Below are positions 36,206 to 44,916 of a DNA stretch of 64,000 nt, piece after piece; positions within the stretch are counted from its first letter, which is position 1; each line of letters opens with the position of its first letter. Source of the stretch: Parasphingorhabdus sp. SCSIO 66989 (GTDB lineage Bacteria; Pseudomonadota; Alphaproteobacteria; Sphingomonadales; Sphingomonadaceae); NCBI RefSeq assembly GCF_032852305.1, contig NZ_CP136594.1, positions 124,001 to 188,000 on the forward strand. The letters run 5' to 3'. The position numbers and the translations under genes were made by a program. Below the pieces are notes generated by a model, which worked only from the letters and a program-made list of their open reading frames with translations, was not told the origin of the DNA and did no database searches.

Positions 36206-36343
36206 CCCTCCCCTTTAGGGGAGGGGTTGGGGTGGGGGGCGTCCCTCAGGTGCAGCGCAAGTGGATATCCCCCACCCCGCTGCGACTAAATTCGCTGCGC
36301 TCATTAAGTCTCACTGCCCCTCCCCTAAAGGAGGAGGGGAGAA
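36206..36343. repeat. CCCCTCCCCTTTAGGGGAGG composite repeat, copy 1
   Basis: Two palindromic ends (CCCCTCCCCTTTAGGGGAGG at the left, CCTCCCCTAAAGGAGGAGGG at the right) surround a middle with CCACCCCGCTGCGACTAA. The right half recurs inverted at 54888-54972. It fills the space between pepN and the next gene. Confidence 0.75.
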
Positions 36344-36359
36344 TAAGGGTCAACAATAT

Positions 36360-37202
36360 ATGCCTAACCTCCACCTCTTTATCTTCGGCATGGGCTATAC
36401 CGCACTCCATTTAGCCGCGACACTGCACGAGCAAGGCTGGCAGATTTCCGGCACCACGCGGCGCGGGGGCGCTGTCGGCAATGGCTTTACCGCCACGACC
36501 TTTGCTAATCCTGAAGCCGTTTTGGCAAGATTGGAAAGCGCAACCCATATCCTCTCCTCGGTCCCACCCGATCGCGACACCGGCACCGATCCGGTGCTCG
36601 ACAATTATGGCGAGGCCATAGCCAACGCCGGAGCCAATAAATGGGTCGGCTACATCTCTGCCACCGGGGTCTATGGCGATGTTGAGGGCGCATGGGTTGA
36701 TGAAAGCGCGCCGATAGGTTCGGGCCGTCGCACCGCGCGCGCGGCGGCGGATCTCGGCTGGCAGGACTTGCGCGATGATGTGCGCGTTTTTCGCCTGCCC
36801 GGCATTTATGGCCCCGGGCGCAGCGTACTTGACCGGCTGCGCGATGGCAGCGCGCGTTCCATCGACAAGCCGGGACAGGTATTCAGCCGCTGCCATGTTG
36901 CGGATATTGCCAGCGGCATCATCGCCGGATTTTCCGGACCGCCGGGCGTCTATAATCTCGCCGATGATCAGCCCTGCGCCCAGCATCTCGTCACCAGCTA
37001 TGGCGCTGAGCTACTTGGCATGGACCCGCCGCCACTGCAGAGCATGGAAGAGGCCGAACTCTCCCCCATGGCGCGCAAATTCTACAGCGAGAACCGCCGC
37101 GTGGCGAACGGCAAGGCCAAGCGGGTTCTGGGTTGGGAGCCGTTATATCCGACCTATAAGCATGGGTTGCGCGCTATTCTTGAGGGCGAGAGTGGCGGCT
37201 AG
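36360..37202 (+). CDS. NAD-dependent epimerase/dehydratase-like protein (YeeZ-like)
   Basis: A protein of about 280 residues with an extended SDR-type Rossmann fold. The dinucleotide loop is LFIFGMGYTALHLA (GxGYT at the N-terminus, as in YeeZ-like proteins), with YISATGVYGDVEGAWVDE in the middle. The catalytic tyrosine is within VYG, but the usual YxxxK pair is not evident, so activity is uncertain. The frame is open upstream into repeat DNA, and the ATG at 36360 starts the conserved part. Element copy C lies 10 bp after the stop. Confidence 0.8.
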   Translation: MPNLHLFIFGMGYTALHLAATLHEQGWQISGTTRRGGAVGNGFTATTFANPEAVLARLESATHILSSVPPDRDTGTDPVLDNYGEAIANAGANKWVGYISATGVYGDVEGAWVDESAPIGSGRRTARAAADLGWQDLRDDVRVFRLPGIYGPGRSVLDRLRDGSARSIDKPGQVFSRCHVADIASGIIAGFSGPPGVYNLADDQPCAQHLVTSYGAELLGMDPPPLQSMEEAELSPMARKFYSENRRVANGKAKRVLGWEPLYPTYKHGLRAILEGESGG

Positions 37203-37212
37203 GGCCATAAGG

Positions 37213-37448
37213 GTTTCATAAAAGCCAAAAAGGGAAAAAGTATAAAAGGGCTCTCACCATATTGTTACCGTTGGTCATAGCCAACTTATGCATGTTCCCG
37301 TTGCACACTCAGCAGCATTTTTTGTCCCCAAAGGGGACGGGATTGATGCTGCATCCTTTCCGCGAGCCGATGCCATTCGGCAATGTGCTAAGGTCGAGAC
37401 ATGGCGCAGCCTCTTCTTTCCTTTTTCCCTTTGTGGCTTTTATGAAAC
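37213..37448 (+). repeat. 236-bp TIR element, copy C
   Basis: The left end GTTTCATAAAAGCCAAAAAG differs from the right end at one position; the hairpin GTCCCC-AAA-GGGGAC (37324-37338) is centred at 37331, the midpoint. It lies in the same orientation as copy B, 10 bp after the epimerase-like gene. Confidence 0.9.
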
Positions 37449-37464
37449 CAAACAAAGCGCAACA

Positions 37465-38403
37465 CTATCCCCGCCGCGCCTGCATGGCGATCACCAGACC
37501 CGCCATCGCCAATAGGCCACCAACCACTGCCAGCATGGACCAGATATAGCCCTCAAACAGCGTCGAAAACACCATCGCCACCACCGGGACGATGGTGCTG
37601 GAATAGGCGGCGCGGCCGGGGCCGATGCGGCGGATCAAGGCAAAATAGAGGGGAAATGTCACCACCGATCCGGCCAGTGCCAGATAGGCGATACCGCCCC
37701 AATAGCTCCAGCGCCATTCCACTACCGGCGCGCCGACCGTTAGGAGGGCATAGGCCGCATTGATCACCACACCCCAGAGCATCGCCCAGGCGAGCATGGT
37801 AATGATCGGCCAGCGTTGCAGCGCACTGGTCCCCTGCATCACATTGGCAATCGACGCGCACAAAATGCCCAGAACGGTAAAGCCTATGCCGAGCCACAGC
37901 GCATCGAAGCTTTGCCCGGCAGCCTCAAATTCATGCACGAACAGCGCCACCACCCCGGCCATGGCGAGAAGCGAGCCGATGAGAAACAGACCGCTGATCC
38001 GCTGCTTGAGAAACAGCGCGCCAAACAGCGCATTGGGGATAATCAGCAGTGCAAACATCACCGCGACCAGCCCCGAGGTGACATAAAGCTCGGCGCGATA
38101 GACAAAGTTGAAGTTGCCGCTGAACTGAAACAGGCCAATCAATATCGCCCAGAAATGGCCCTGGCGATCCAGCATCAACGGCAGGCCACGGACCCGCGCC
38201 AGCACAAACATCGCGGCGGCGGCGAGAATGAAGCGGTAACAGACTGACCAGCTGGGCGGCACTACCGAGAGCTGATCGCGGATCACAATCCATGTGCCGC
38301 CCCAGATCAACGACACGGTGATGAAGGGGAGCAGCACCGATGGCTGCCAGAAGCTGGTTTCGCCGGTAATATCGCGCGGGGCCTGCGCGGTTGTGTCGCT
38401 CAC
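37465..38403 (-). CDS. EamA/DMT family transporter
   Basis: A 312-residue membrane protein with about ten spans made of two EamA repeats, as in the drug/metabolite transporter superfamily. The SLIWGGTWIVIRDQL start and the second repeat (GIAYLALAGSVVTFPLYFALI) are typical. Members export amino acids or other metabolites; the substrate is not evident. The gene starts with GTG and overlaps the aldolase stop (GTGA), so the two form an operon, hinting at an amino-acid-related role. Confidence 0.85.
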   Translation of the reverse strand: MSDTTAQAPRDITGETSFWQPSVLLPFITVSLIWGGTWIVIRDQLSVVPPSWSVCYRFILAAAAMFVLARVRGLPLMLDRQGHFWAILIGLFQFSGNFNFVYRAELYVTSGLVAVMFALLIIPNALFGALFLKQRISGLFLIGSLLAMAGVVALFVHEFEAAGQSFDALWLGIGFTVLGILCASIANVMQGTSALQRWPIITMLAWAMLWGVVINAAYALLTVGAPVVEWRWSYWGGIAYLALAGSVVTFPLYFALIRRIGPGRAAYSSTIVPVVAMVFSTLFEGYIWSMLAVVGGLLAMAGLVIAMQARRG

Positions 38404-39419
38404 AGCGCCGCTATCGCATCGGCCAGCGGTCGCACCGCCTCGGCATCCTGATTCCAGCTGGTGACAAAGCGGGCCTCACCGCCTGCCTCTGGCATCACCA
38501 CGCCCCAATCGTAAAAATCGAAACCCTTTGCCCGCAGCGCATCGGCCTCGCCCGGGCCGAGTTTCAGAAACACCTCATTCGTCTGCACCGGATAGAGCAA
38601 ACGATCCCCGGCCGCCTCGGCAATCAGCGTTGCACCGGCATTGGCGGCACGGGCATTGCTCAACCACAGATCACCCTCCAGCATCGCCAAAAGCTGCGCC
38701 GCCACATAGCGGCCCTTGGACATTAAATGCCCGGCGCGCTTCAGCCGATAGCGCGTGTCCTTCGCCAGATCACGGTCAAACAGGATAAGCGCCTCGGCAT
38801 TCATCGCGCCATTTTTGACGCAGCCGAAGCTCAGCGCATCGACACCTGCGCGCCATGTCAGATCAGCAGGCGATGCGCCCGTACTGGCGACGGCATTGGC
38901 AAAGCGTGCGCCATCCAGATGAAAACCAAGCCCGCGCTCTTTGCACACAGCCCCCAGCGCTGCCATTTCCTCCGGCGAATAGGTCAGGCCATATTCGCTG
39001 GCATTGGTCACCGAAAGCGCCGCCGCCTGCACCTGATGCACATCATCGCGGATTGCGGCCAGCGTATTGGTGACTGCATCGGGGGCGACTTTGGCCCCCT
39101 CACCGTCCACCAGCATCAGCTTGGCACCATGGGTATAGAAACCCGGTGCGCCGCACTCATCCTGTTCAATATGCGCCAGCCTGTGGCAGATGATGCCCTT
39201 ATGCGGCGGACATAAAGCCGCCAGCGCCAGACTGTTGGCAGCGGTGCCGGTGGCGACCCAGATGGCGGTCACCTCGGTCTCAAACACTTGCGAAAAGGCC
39301 GCGTCGAGCTTCTGACTCCAAGCATCGCCATCATAGGGTGCATCGATCTGATCGGCGTCGATAATCGCCTGCATCACCTGAGGATGCACCGGCGCGGCAT
39401 TGTCGGAGAAAAACTGCAT
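38400..39419 (-). CDS. Threonine aldolase family PLP enzyme
   Basis: A fold-type I PLP enzyme of about 339 residues resembling low-specificity threonine aldolase (beta-eliminating lyase family). The cofactor aspartate lies in FHLDGARFANA and the probable Schiff-base lysine in FGCVKNGAMNAEA. The start SDNAAPVHPQVMQAI is typical of the family. The reaction would cleave threonine or a related beta-hydroxy amino acid to glycine and an aldehyde. The ATG at 39419 is preferred to 39455. It is coupled to the EamA exporter downstream. Confidence 0.85.
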   Translation of the reverse strand: MQFFSDNAAPVHPQVMQAIIDADQIDAPYDGDAWSQKLDAAFSQVFETEVTAIWVATGTAANSLALAALCPPHKGIICHRLAHIEQDECGAPGFYTHGAKLMLVDGEGAKVAPDAVTNTLAAIRDDVHQVQAAALSVTNASEYGLTYSPEEMAALGAVCKERGLGFHLDGARFANAVASTGASPADLTWRAGVDALSFGCVKNGAMNAEALILFDRDLAKDTRYRLKRAGHLMSKGRYVAAQLLAMLEGDLWLSNARAANAGATLIAEAAGDRLLYPVQTNEVFLKLGPGEADALRAKGFDFYDWGVVMPEAGGEARFVTSWNQDAEAVRPLADAIAAL

Positions 39420-39543
39420 ATTCAGCGCCGTATCGCGCTCATCGCCGTGCCGCAAGCGATAAGCGAAAAGACGTAAAATCCACCTTGGCTGATGGACATT
39501 TCCGCCTGCCTAGCGCTAGGCTGAAAAGAAAAAGGAGAGGAAC

Positions 39544-41037
39544 ATGGATTGCACAAGACGGCAGATGATGGCCGGTATGACATCGACATTCGCGCTGGCT
39601 TCATTGGGTGGATGCAAAGAGGCGGATATCCCCGGCGGTGAGAGCGATTTGACCAAGCTCGACGGTGTTTCGCAAGCGTCGCTTATCGCCGACGGGCATA
39701 TGAGCGCGGAAGAGGCCGTAACTGCCGCGCTTGAGAGAATCGAAAAAGTCGATCCCGAGATCAACGCCTTTGTCGATGTGCGCCCCGAACAGGCGCTGGA
39801 AAAAGCGCGCAATCTGCCCTTTCCTGACCGTCCCTATTCCGGCCTGCCCTATGCGCTGAAAGACCTGAACGAATATCCCGGCATGAAATGGGAGCGCGGG
39901 ACCGCGATGTTCAAAGGTGCGATGGGCGAAAAGAAAACGCCCTATACCCAGAAGATTGACGAGACCGGCGTCATCATACTCGGCAAGACCGCGACGCCGG
40001 AATTTGGCCTGCTCGGCACCACCGAACCACTGGCCTATAAATCCTGTAAGAACCCGTGGAATACCGGTCATAGCGCGGGTGGCTCAAGCGGTGGGGCCGC
40101 AGCAGCGGTGGCGGCGCGGATCATCCCGATTGCGCAGGCCAGCGATGGCGGCGGCTCAATCCGCAACCCGGCGGCGCAATGCGGTCTGGTTGGACTGAAA
40201 CCATCGCGCGGGCGCTTTCCCGATCAGGGCAATCCGGCGCGCGCCATTGATCTCAGCATCAAACATTGTGTCAGCCTGTCGGTGCGTGACAATGCCCTGA
40301 TGCTGGCGCTGACCGAAGCCGAGAACGGCCCGCTAGACCCTGTTGGCCTGGTGAAGCAAAGCGAAACAACGCCGAAGCGCATTGCAGTCACCGTAAATGA
40401 CCTGCAGGGCAGACCACCGCATCCCGATGTTGCCAATGCGGTTATGGAGGCCGCCAAGCAGCTGGAAGAGCTGGGGCATCAGGTGGAGATGGTGGACGCA
40501 GGTCCGGGCGTCTCTGACGAGATTACCGATGACTTTACCGTGCTATGGGGCGAGGCGGTTGTGCCGATTGTCGACGCTGCCAACAAGATGGCGGGCGGGT
40601 CAGCGCGCGATGCAGGCCTGTTGGAAGGATGGACGGTCGATCTGGCCGACAATGTCCGAAGCCTGTCCGAACAGGATGTCGCTGCAGCCTTTGTGCGGCT
40701 GGAGCGTGAAGCGGAGAAGATACGCACCTGGCTCGCCACCTATGATGCCTGGCTCACACCATCAGCCTCCATGCCCGCGCCCGAACTGGGCTGGACGCGC
40801 GGCGACCTGCCATTTGCGCAAAACTCTGACCGCTCTGGCCAGCTGGTCGGGCATTTTTCGATGCATAATCTTGCCGGCACGCCGAGCATCAGTCTGCCCT
40901 GGGGCCTGAGCGGAGGCCTGCCCATAGGCGTGTTGCTCAGCAGCGGGATCGGCAATGAAAAGACGCTGCTGGAGCTCAGTTATCAGATTGAAGAGGCGCG
41001 GCCATGGATCGACACGTTGCCGCCGGTCGTGGCCTAG
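39544..41037 (+). CDS. Amidase (amidase signature family), exported lipoprotein
   Basis: A 497-residue serine amidase. The catalytic triad is visible as K106 (ALKDL), the cis-Ser in AGGSSGG (about 181-182) and S205 ([11 protein letters not shown]). The N-terminus has a twin-arginine-like start ([10 protein letters not shown]), a hydrophobic stretch and the lipobox LGGC (C24), so it is probably exported folded by Tat and lipid-anchored. The amide substrate is unknown. The ribosome site AGGAGAGG precedes the ATG. It is a single gene. Confidence 0.88.
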   Translation: MDCTRRQMMAGMTSTFALASLGGCKEADIPGGESDLTKLDGVSQASLIADGHMSAEEAVTAALERIEKVDPEINAFVDVRPEQALEKARNLPFPDRPYSGLPYALKDLNEYPGMKWERGTAMFKGAMGEKKTPYTQKIDETGVIILGKTATPEFGLLGTTEPLAYKSCKNPWNTGHSAGGSSGGAAAAVAARIIPIAQASDGGGSIRNPAAQCGLVGLKPSRGRFPDQGNPARAIDLSIKHCVSLSVRDNALMLALTEAENGPLDPVGLVKQSETTPKRIAVTVNDLQGRPPHPDVANAVMEAAKQLEELGHQVEMVDAGPGVSDEITDDFTVLWGEAVVPIVDAANKMAGGSARDAGLLEGWTVDLADNVRSLSEQDVAAAFVRLEREAEKIRTWLATYDAWLTPSASMPAPELGWTRGDLPFAQNSDRSGQLVGHFSMHNLAGTPSISLPWGLSGGLPIGVLLSSGIGNEKTLLELSYQIEEARPWIDTLPPVVA

Positions 41038-41057
41038 CGGGCCGCTTTGCAGCGGAT

Positions 41058-41567
41058 CTAGCGCACCCGTTCCGCCTGTAGCCCCGCCGCTGTGATGCCC
41101 GCCTTGGCGCAGGCTTCATCAGCCGAAGGAGCACCGCCGGACACACCGATTGCGCCCAATATCTGCTTTCCATCGGCGCTGTAGATCGGCACACCACCGG
41201 CTACGGTTACCACCGCAGGCGCATCGGCAAAGCCCGGCAGATTTTCGGCGCTGCGTTCCATACGCGATGTGGCAAAGCCCCAGAGCGCGGCCGCCTTGGC
41301 CTTTTCAGTGGCAAAGGCGGTATTACCCGGACGCGCGCCCTGCATCCGCAAAGCCGCGACCAGATGGCCGCCGCTATCGACAACGATGATGGAAAAGCGC
41401 TGCTGCTTCGCCTCGGCATCGGCAAAGCAGCCCTGCAGCACCGTCTGCGCCGACGCCGCATCAATCCCGCGCTCGGTCATGAGTTGGGCCGAGGCAGTTG
41501 TGGCAATCCCTGTCACTAAAATGGACAGGGCCATCAGGCGGGCCGTGAATCGTGATGGCAAACGCAT
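41058..41567 (-). CDS. GlcG/HbpS heme-binding-like protein, secreted
   Basis: A protein of about 169 residues with a signal peptide (cleavage after ASA, about residue 27) and a GlcG/HbpS (DUF336) domain. The conserved blocks FSIIVVDSGGHLVAALRMQG, AFATEKAKAAA and AVVTVAGGVPIY, then IGAIGVSGGAPSADE, are complete. Members bind heme, corrinoids or small metabolites. The ATG at 41567 is chosen because AGGAGCAC lies just upstream. It converges on the amidase gene. Confidence 0.85.
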   Translation of the reverse strand: MRLPSRFTARLMALSILVTGIATTASAQLMTERGIDAASAQTVLQGCFADAEAKQQRFSIIVVDSGGHLVAALRMQGARPGNTAFATEKAKAAALWGFATSRMERSAENLPGFADAPAVVTVAGGVPIYSADGKQILGAIGVSGGAPSADEACAKAGITAAGLQAERVR

Positions 41568-41649
41568 ATTGTGCTCCTGTCGGATCAACCGGAATACTGA
41601 TACGCATAGTGGCGCAGGGCGGAAGAATTCGCAATGTCAGGAGAAGAAA

Positions 41650-41724
<75 letters not shown>

Positions 41725-41859
41725 CAACCATTTGTCTTTGCGCGTCATATAGCCCGCTAGTTGAAACGCGGCGTTAACGGCAGAGCGCGCCTATGCGAAG
41801 CGGGGCGGCATTTGTCAAGCATGTTGCGCTTGGCTTTTGTGCATGGCAGGGAAATCCGC

Positions 41860-42009
41860 ATGAGTGCGAACAGCAAATCTGGCGGAAAAGGCGCTGAGGG
41901 CAAGGACAAGCCTATGAGCCGCGAGGAACGTCTGGCGGCGCAGTTGCGGGAAAATCTGCGCCGTCGCAAGGCGCAGAGCCGGGCTATGAAAGATGATGGT
42001 GAAGGCTAA
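41860..42009 (+). CDS. Small basic protein, conserved-looking
   Basis: A 49-residue protein, MSANSKSGGKGAEG then KDKPMSREERLAAQLRENLR and a final Arg/Lys-rich helix. The Gly/Lys/Ser-rich start and amphipathic charged helix look like small proteins seen in related bacteria, but no function is known. The start at 41860 is an estimate, since the frame is open to 41761. Its stop overlaps that of the convergent thioesterase gene. Confidence 0.5.
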   Translation: MSANSKSGGKGAEGKDKPMSREERLAAQLRENLRRRKAQSRAMKDDGEG

Positions 42010-42521
42010 GCCGCGCCCTCGCGCGTTGGGCTGATAGTCTCAAAGGCATTGACCGCCTCGATAAAGCCTTCGGCCACCGGTGAGACTTTCTCCGTCTCGC
42101 GATCAAACCAGACTTGCGTCAGCTTGACCGCATTGAGCAGCGTGCCATCGCGGATGATATGCACCAATGTCGAAAAGCTGGTGCGGCCGAAACGGGTGAT
42201 ACGCAGCGCGACATCGAGCATCTCATCGGCATGGGCCGGGGCACGGAAATCGACATCGGCATGGCGTACCCAGCAATCGCCGCCAAAATGGCCGAGAAAA
42301 TCGGCGGCATGCAGGCTGGTCTCCTCGGGGAAGGTCGCCTCTGCCAGCGCGCGGAAATAGGCGGTAATGCCAATATCGGCATAGACCAGATAATTGGCGT
42401 TAAACACTATGCCCTGCATATCCGCCTCATTATAGCGCACACGCAGGGGGTGGATCAGCCGGAAACCGGCGCGCGGATCATCATTGTTCATCATCGACAA
42501 TTCGCGCGCCTGTCTTTCCAT
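42006..42521 (-). CDS. Acyl-CoA thioesterase, hotdog fold
   Basis: A protein of up to 171 residues with a 4-hydroxybenzoyl-CoA thioesterase-type hotdog fold. VRYNEADMQGIVFNANYLVY carries the family's acidic catalytic residue (the D/E in NEADMQG) before the long helix. It hydrolyses acyl-CoA thioesters; chain length is not predictable. ATG at 42494 (MMNNDDP) is an alternative start. A glyoxalase-type gene precedes it on the same strand after 21 bp, so they may be co-transcribed. Confidence 0.85.
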   Translation of the reverse strand: MERQARELSMMNNDDPRAGFRLIHPLRVRYNEADMQGIVFNANYLVYADIGITAYFRALAEATFPEETSLHAADFLGHFGGDCWVRHADVDFRAPAHADEMLDVALRITRFGRTSFSTLVHIIRDGTLLNAVKLTQVWFDRETEKVSPVAEGFIEAVNAFETISPTREGAA

Positions 42522-42542
42522 GTCAACCGATCAAAAGGGCAC

Positions 42543-42929
42543 TTACTCGGCCGGCGGCGCAGTCATGCAGAAGGCGTTGAGCTTGTTGCCATCCAAATCA
42601 CGGAAATAGCCGGCATAAAAGCCGCCACCACGATCCCCCGGTGCGCCTTCATCACTGCCGCCCTCGGCAATCGCAATGTCATAGACGCGCTTTACCTGAT
42701 CCGGGTCTTTGGCCAGCAACGCCACCATCACGCCATTGCCGACCGTCGCTTCATTGCCGTCAAAAGGCTTGGTGATCGAGATACCCGCACCAGGGCTTGC
42801 CATATCGCCCCAGGCGATGAAATTCTCTTCATCCATCATCCGGCCAAAGCCCAGTTCTTTGGCGATGGCATCATAGAATTTCGCGCCGCGCGCAATGTCT
42901 TTGGTGCCGAGTGTTACATATCCGATCAT
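42543..42929 (-). CDS. VOC (glyoxalase-like) family protein
   Basis: A 128-residue protein of the vicinal oxygen chelate superfamily: two beta-alpha-beta-beta-beta modules, starting MIGYVTLGTKDIARGAKFY and ending YFRDLDGNKLNAF, typical of small glyoxalase/bleomycin-resistance-like proteins. Metal ligands are not well defined (no clear N-terminal His), so the activity is uncertain. It precedes the thioesterase gene on the same strand. Confidence 0.88.
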   Translation of the reverse strand: MIGYVTLGTKDIARGAKFYDAIAKELGFGRMMDEENFIAWGDMASPGAGISITKPFDGNEATVGNGVMVALLAKDPDQVKRVYDIAIAEGGSDEGAPGDRGGGFYAGYFRDLDGNKLNAFCMTAPPAE

Positions 42930-43008
42930 CGTGTCCGTCCTCCTCTAAGTATGAAAATCAGACGGAACATTGATAGAACAAAGTGATTCGGTCAAGCGTG
43001 ATTTTGGA

Positions 43009-44802
43009 TCATTCGCCCAAAGGTGCACAGGCAGCGGTAAGCCACGCGAGCGCCTCGCCTTCGAGCTGCGGTCCGACCACTTGCATCACCTTCTTGTGAT
43101 AGCGATTGACCCAGCCGAGTTGTGCCTTGCTGAGCATCACGACCTCGATCAGAGTGCGGTCAATCGGCGCGAAGGTGAGCGTATCAAAGCCGAGCATCGA
43201 CTGCTCCGCGCCTTCGACTGCGCGCTCCTCGACCAGCACCAAGTTTTCAATACGGATGCCATATTCATCGGTCTTGTAATAGCCGGGCTCATTGGAGCAA
43301 ATCATGCCCGGCACCAATGGCTCATTCATACCGCCAAAGCTGGCGATGCGCTGAGGCCCCTCATGTACGCCGAGATAGCTGCCGACACCATGGCCGGTGC
43401 CATGGGCATAGTCGACGCCATCGGCCCAGAGATATTGCCGCGCCAATGCATCGAGCTGGCCGCCTGTGGTGCCCTTGGGGAAGATGGCGCAGGCGAGCGC
43501 GATATGCCCCTGCAGCACCTGGGTAAAGCGCTTGCGCATTTCTGCGGTCGGTTCGCCCACTGCCATGGTGCGGGTAACATCGGTGGTGCCGTCGAGATAT
43601 TGCCCGCCCGAATCGACCAGATAAAGGCTGTTCATCGTGATCGGTAGATTGGTTTCTTCGCTCACGCGATAATGGCAGATAGCGCCATTGGAGGACGCAC
43701 CGGAAATGGTGTCAAAGCTGAGGTCTTTCAGCGCGCCGGTATCTTCGCGGAATTGCTGTAATCTGGCCGCGACCGACAGTTCATCCTGTCCACCTTTGGG
43801 GGCTTCCACCGAGAACCAGTGCAGGAATCGGCTCAGCGCCGCCCCATCACGTGCCTGCGCCGAGCGATGGCCAGAAACTTCCGTGTCATTCTTGACCGCC
43901 TTGGCCAGCACTGTCGGGTCACGCTTCTCGCTAATCTGCGCGCCTGCATCGGTAAGCGTCTGGAAAATCGCCGCGACCGCCCGCTCCGGGTCCACCGCTA
44001 CCGATTTACCCGTCAGCTCTGCCAAGGCCGAAGGGAAAGCCACATAATCATGCACGGCGACCTTGTTGCCGAGATGCGCGCGTACCGCATCGGTCAGCTT
44101 TTTCGGCGCGACAAACAGATCGGCACTGCCATCCTGATGCACCAGGGCATAGGACAATGCCACCGGCGTATGCAGTACATCATCACCACGGACATTGAAC
44201 AGCCACGCCACCGAATCGAGCGCCGAGACAATCACCGCATCATGGCCCTCTGTCTTGAGCCATTCGGCAACATCGTTACGCTTGTCCTCGGCGGACTTGC
44301 CGGCAAATTCGGCGGGATGGACCACCATCGGCGCGTCAGAACGTTCCGGCTGATCGGCCCAGACCGCATCAATTGGGTTGCTCTCCACCGCAACCGCCCT
44401 GGCGCCCTTTTTCGCCAGCGCCTTTTCCAGCGCGGTCACAAAAGCGCGGGTATGCAGCCAGGCATCATAGCCAATGACATCGCCCTCACGCGCATGATCG
44501 CCGAGCCATGCGGTCACAGACTGGTCAGCGATACCGACATAATCATAATGGCGGCCATCAACCTGATCGCGCACCTGTATGGTATAGCGGCCATCGGTGA
44601 AGATCGCCGCGCTCTCGGCCATCACCACCGCGGTTCCCGCCGAACCGCCAAAGCCGGTCAGCCATTCGAGCCGCTGGGCATAGTTGCCGATATATTCCGA
44701 CATATGCTCATCGCAGATCGGCACGATAAAGCCGGTCAGTTCCTGTTTCTTCATCTGCTCGCGCAGTGCCGCCAGCCGCGCCTCATGGGTGGACATGAGC
44801 AT
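43009..44802 (-). CDS. Xaa-Pro aminopeptidase (M24 family)
   Basis: A 597-residue aminopeptidase P-type enzyme that removes residues before proline. It has two creatinase-like N-terminal domains (about 1-300) and a C-terminal pita-bread domain. Metal-site segments are LYLVDSGGQYLDGTTDVTRT, HGTGHGVGSYLGVHEGPQ and SNEPGYY. The ATG at 44802 has GGAG upstream; 44796 is possible. The frame is open far upstream only because it runs antisense through the oligopeptidase gene. It is divergent from that gene, pairing two peptide-degrading enzymes. Confidence 0.92.
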   Translation of the reverse strand: MLMSTHEARLAALREQMKKQELTGFIVPICDEHMSEYIGNYAQRLEWLTGFGGSAGTAVVMAESAAIFTDGRYTIQVRDQVDGRHYDYVGIADQSVTAWLGDHAREGDVIGYDAWLHTRAFVTALEKALAKKGARAVAVESNPIDAVWADQPERSDAPMVVHPAEFAGKSAEDKRNDVAEWLKTEGHDAVIVSALDSVAWLFNVRGDDVLHTPVALSYALVHQDGSADLFVAPKKLTDAVRAHLGNKVAVHDYVAFPSALAELTGKSVAVDPERAVAAIFQTLTDAGAQISEKRDPTVLAKAVKNDTEVSGHRSAQARDGAALSRFLHWFSVEAPKGGQDELSVAARLQQFREDTGALKDLSFDTISGASSNGAICHYRVSEETNLPITMNSLYLVDSGGQYLDGTTDVTRTMAVGEPTAEMRKRFTQVLQGHIALACAIFPKGTTGGQLDALARQYLWADGVDYAHGTGHGVGSYLGVHEGPQRIASFGGMNEPLVPGMICSNEPGYYKTDEYGIRIENLVLVEERAVEGAEQSMLGFDTLTFAPIDRTLIEVVMLSKAQLGWVNRYHKKVMQVVGPQLEGEALAWLTAACAPLGE

Positions 44803-44916
44803 GATGGTTCTCCCTTGCAAAAGCCTGTTGGCTTCAACATAGTCGCCCCATCCTGATTGCGCCAGTACCTCCAGCGCTGGCCCATTCATTCCCAAATGCT
44901 CCCGATGGAGATCATC

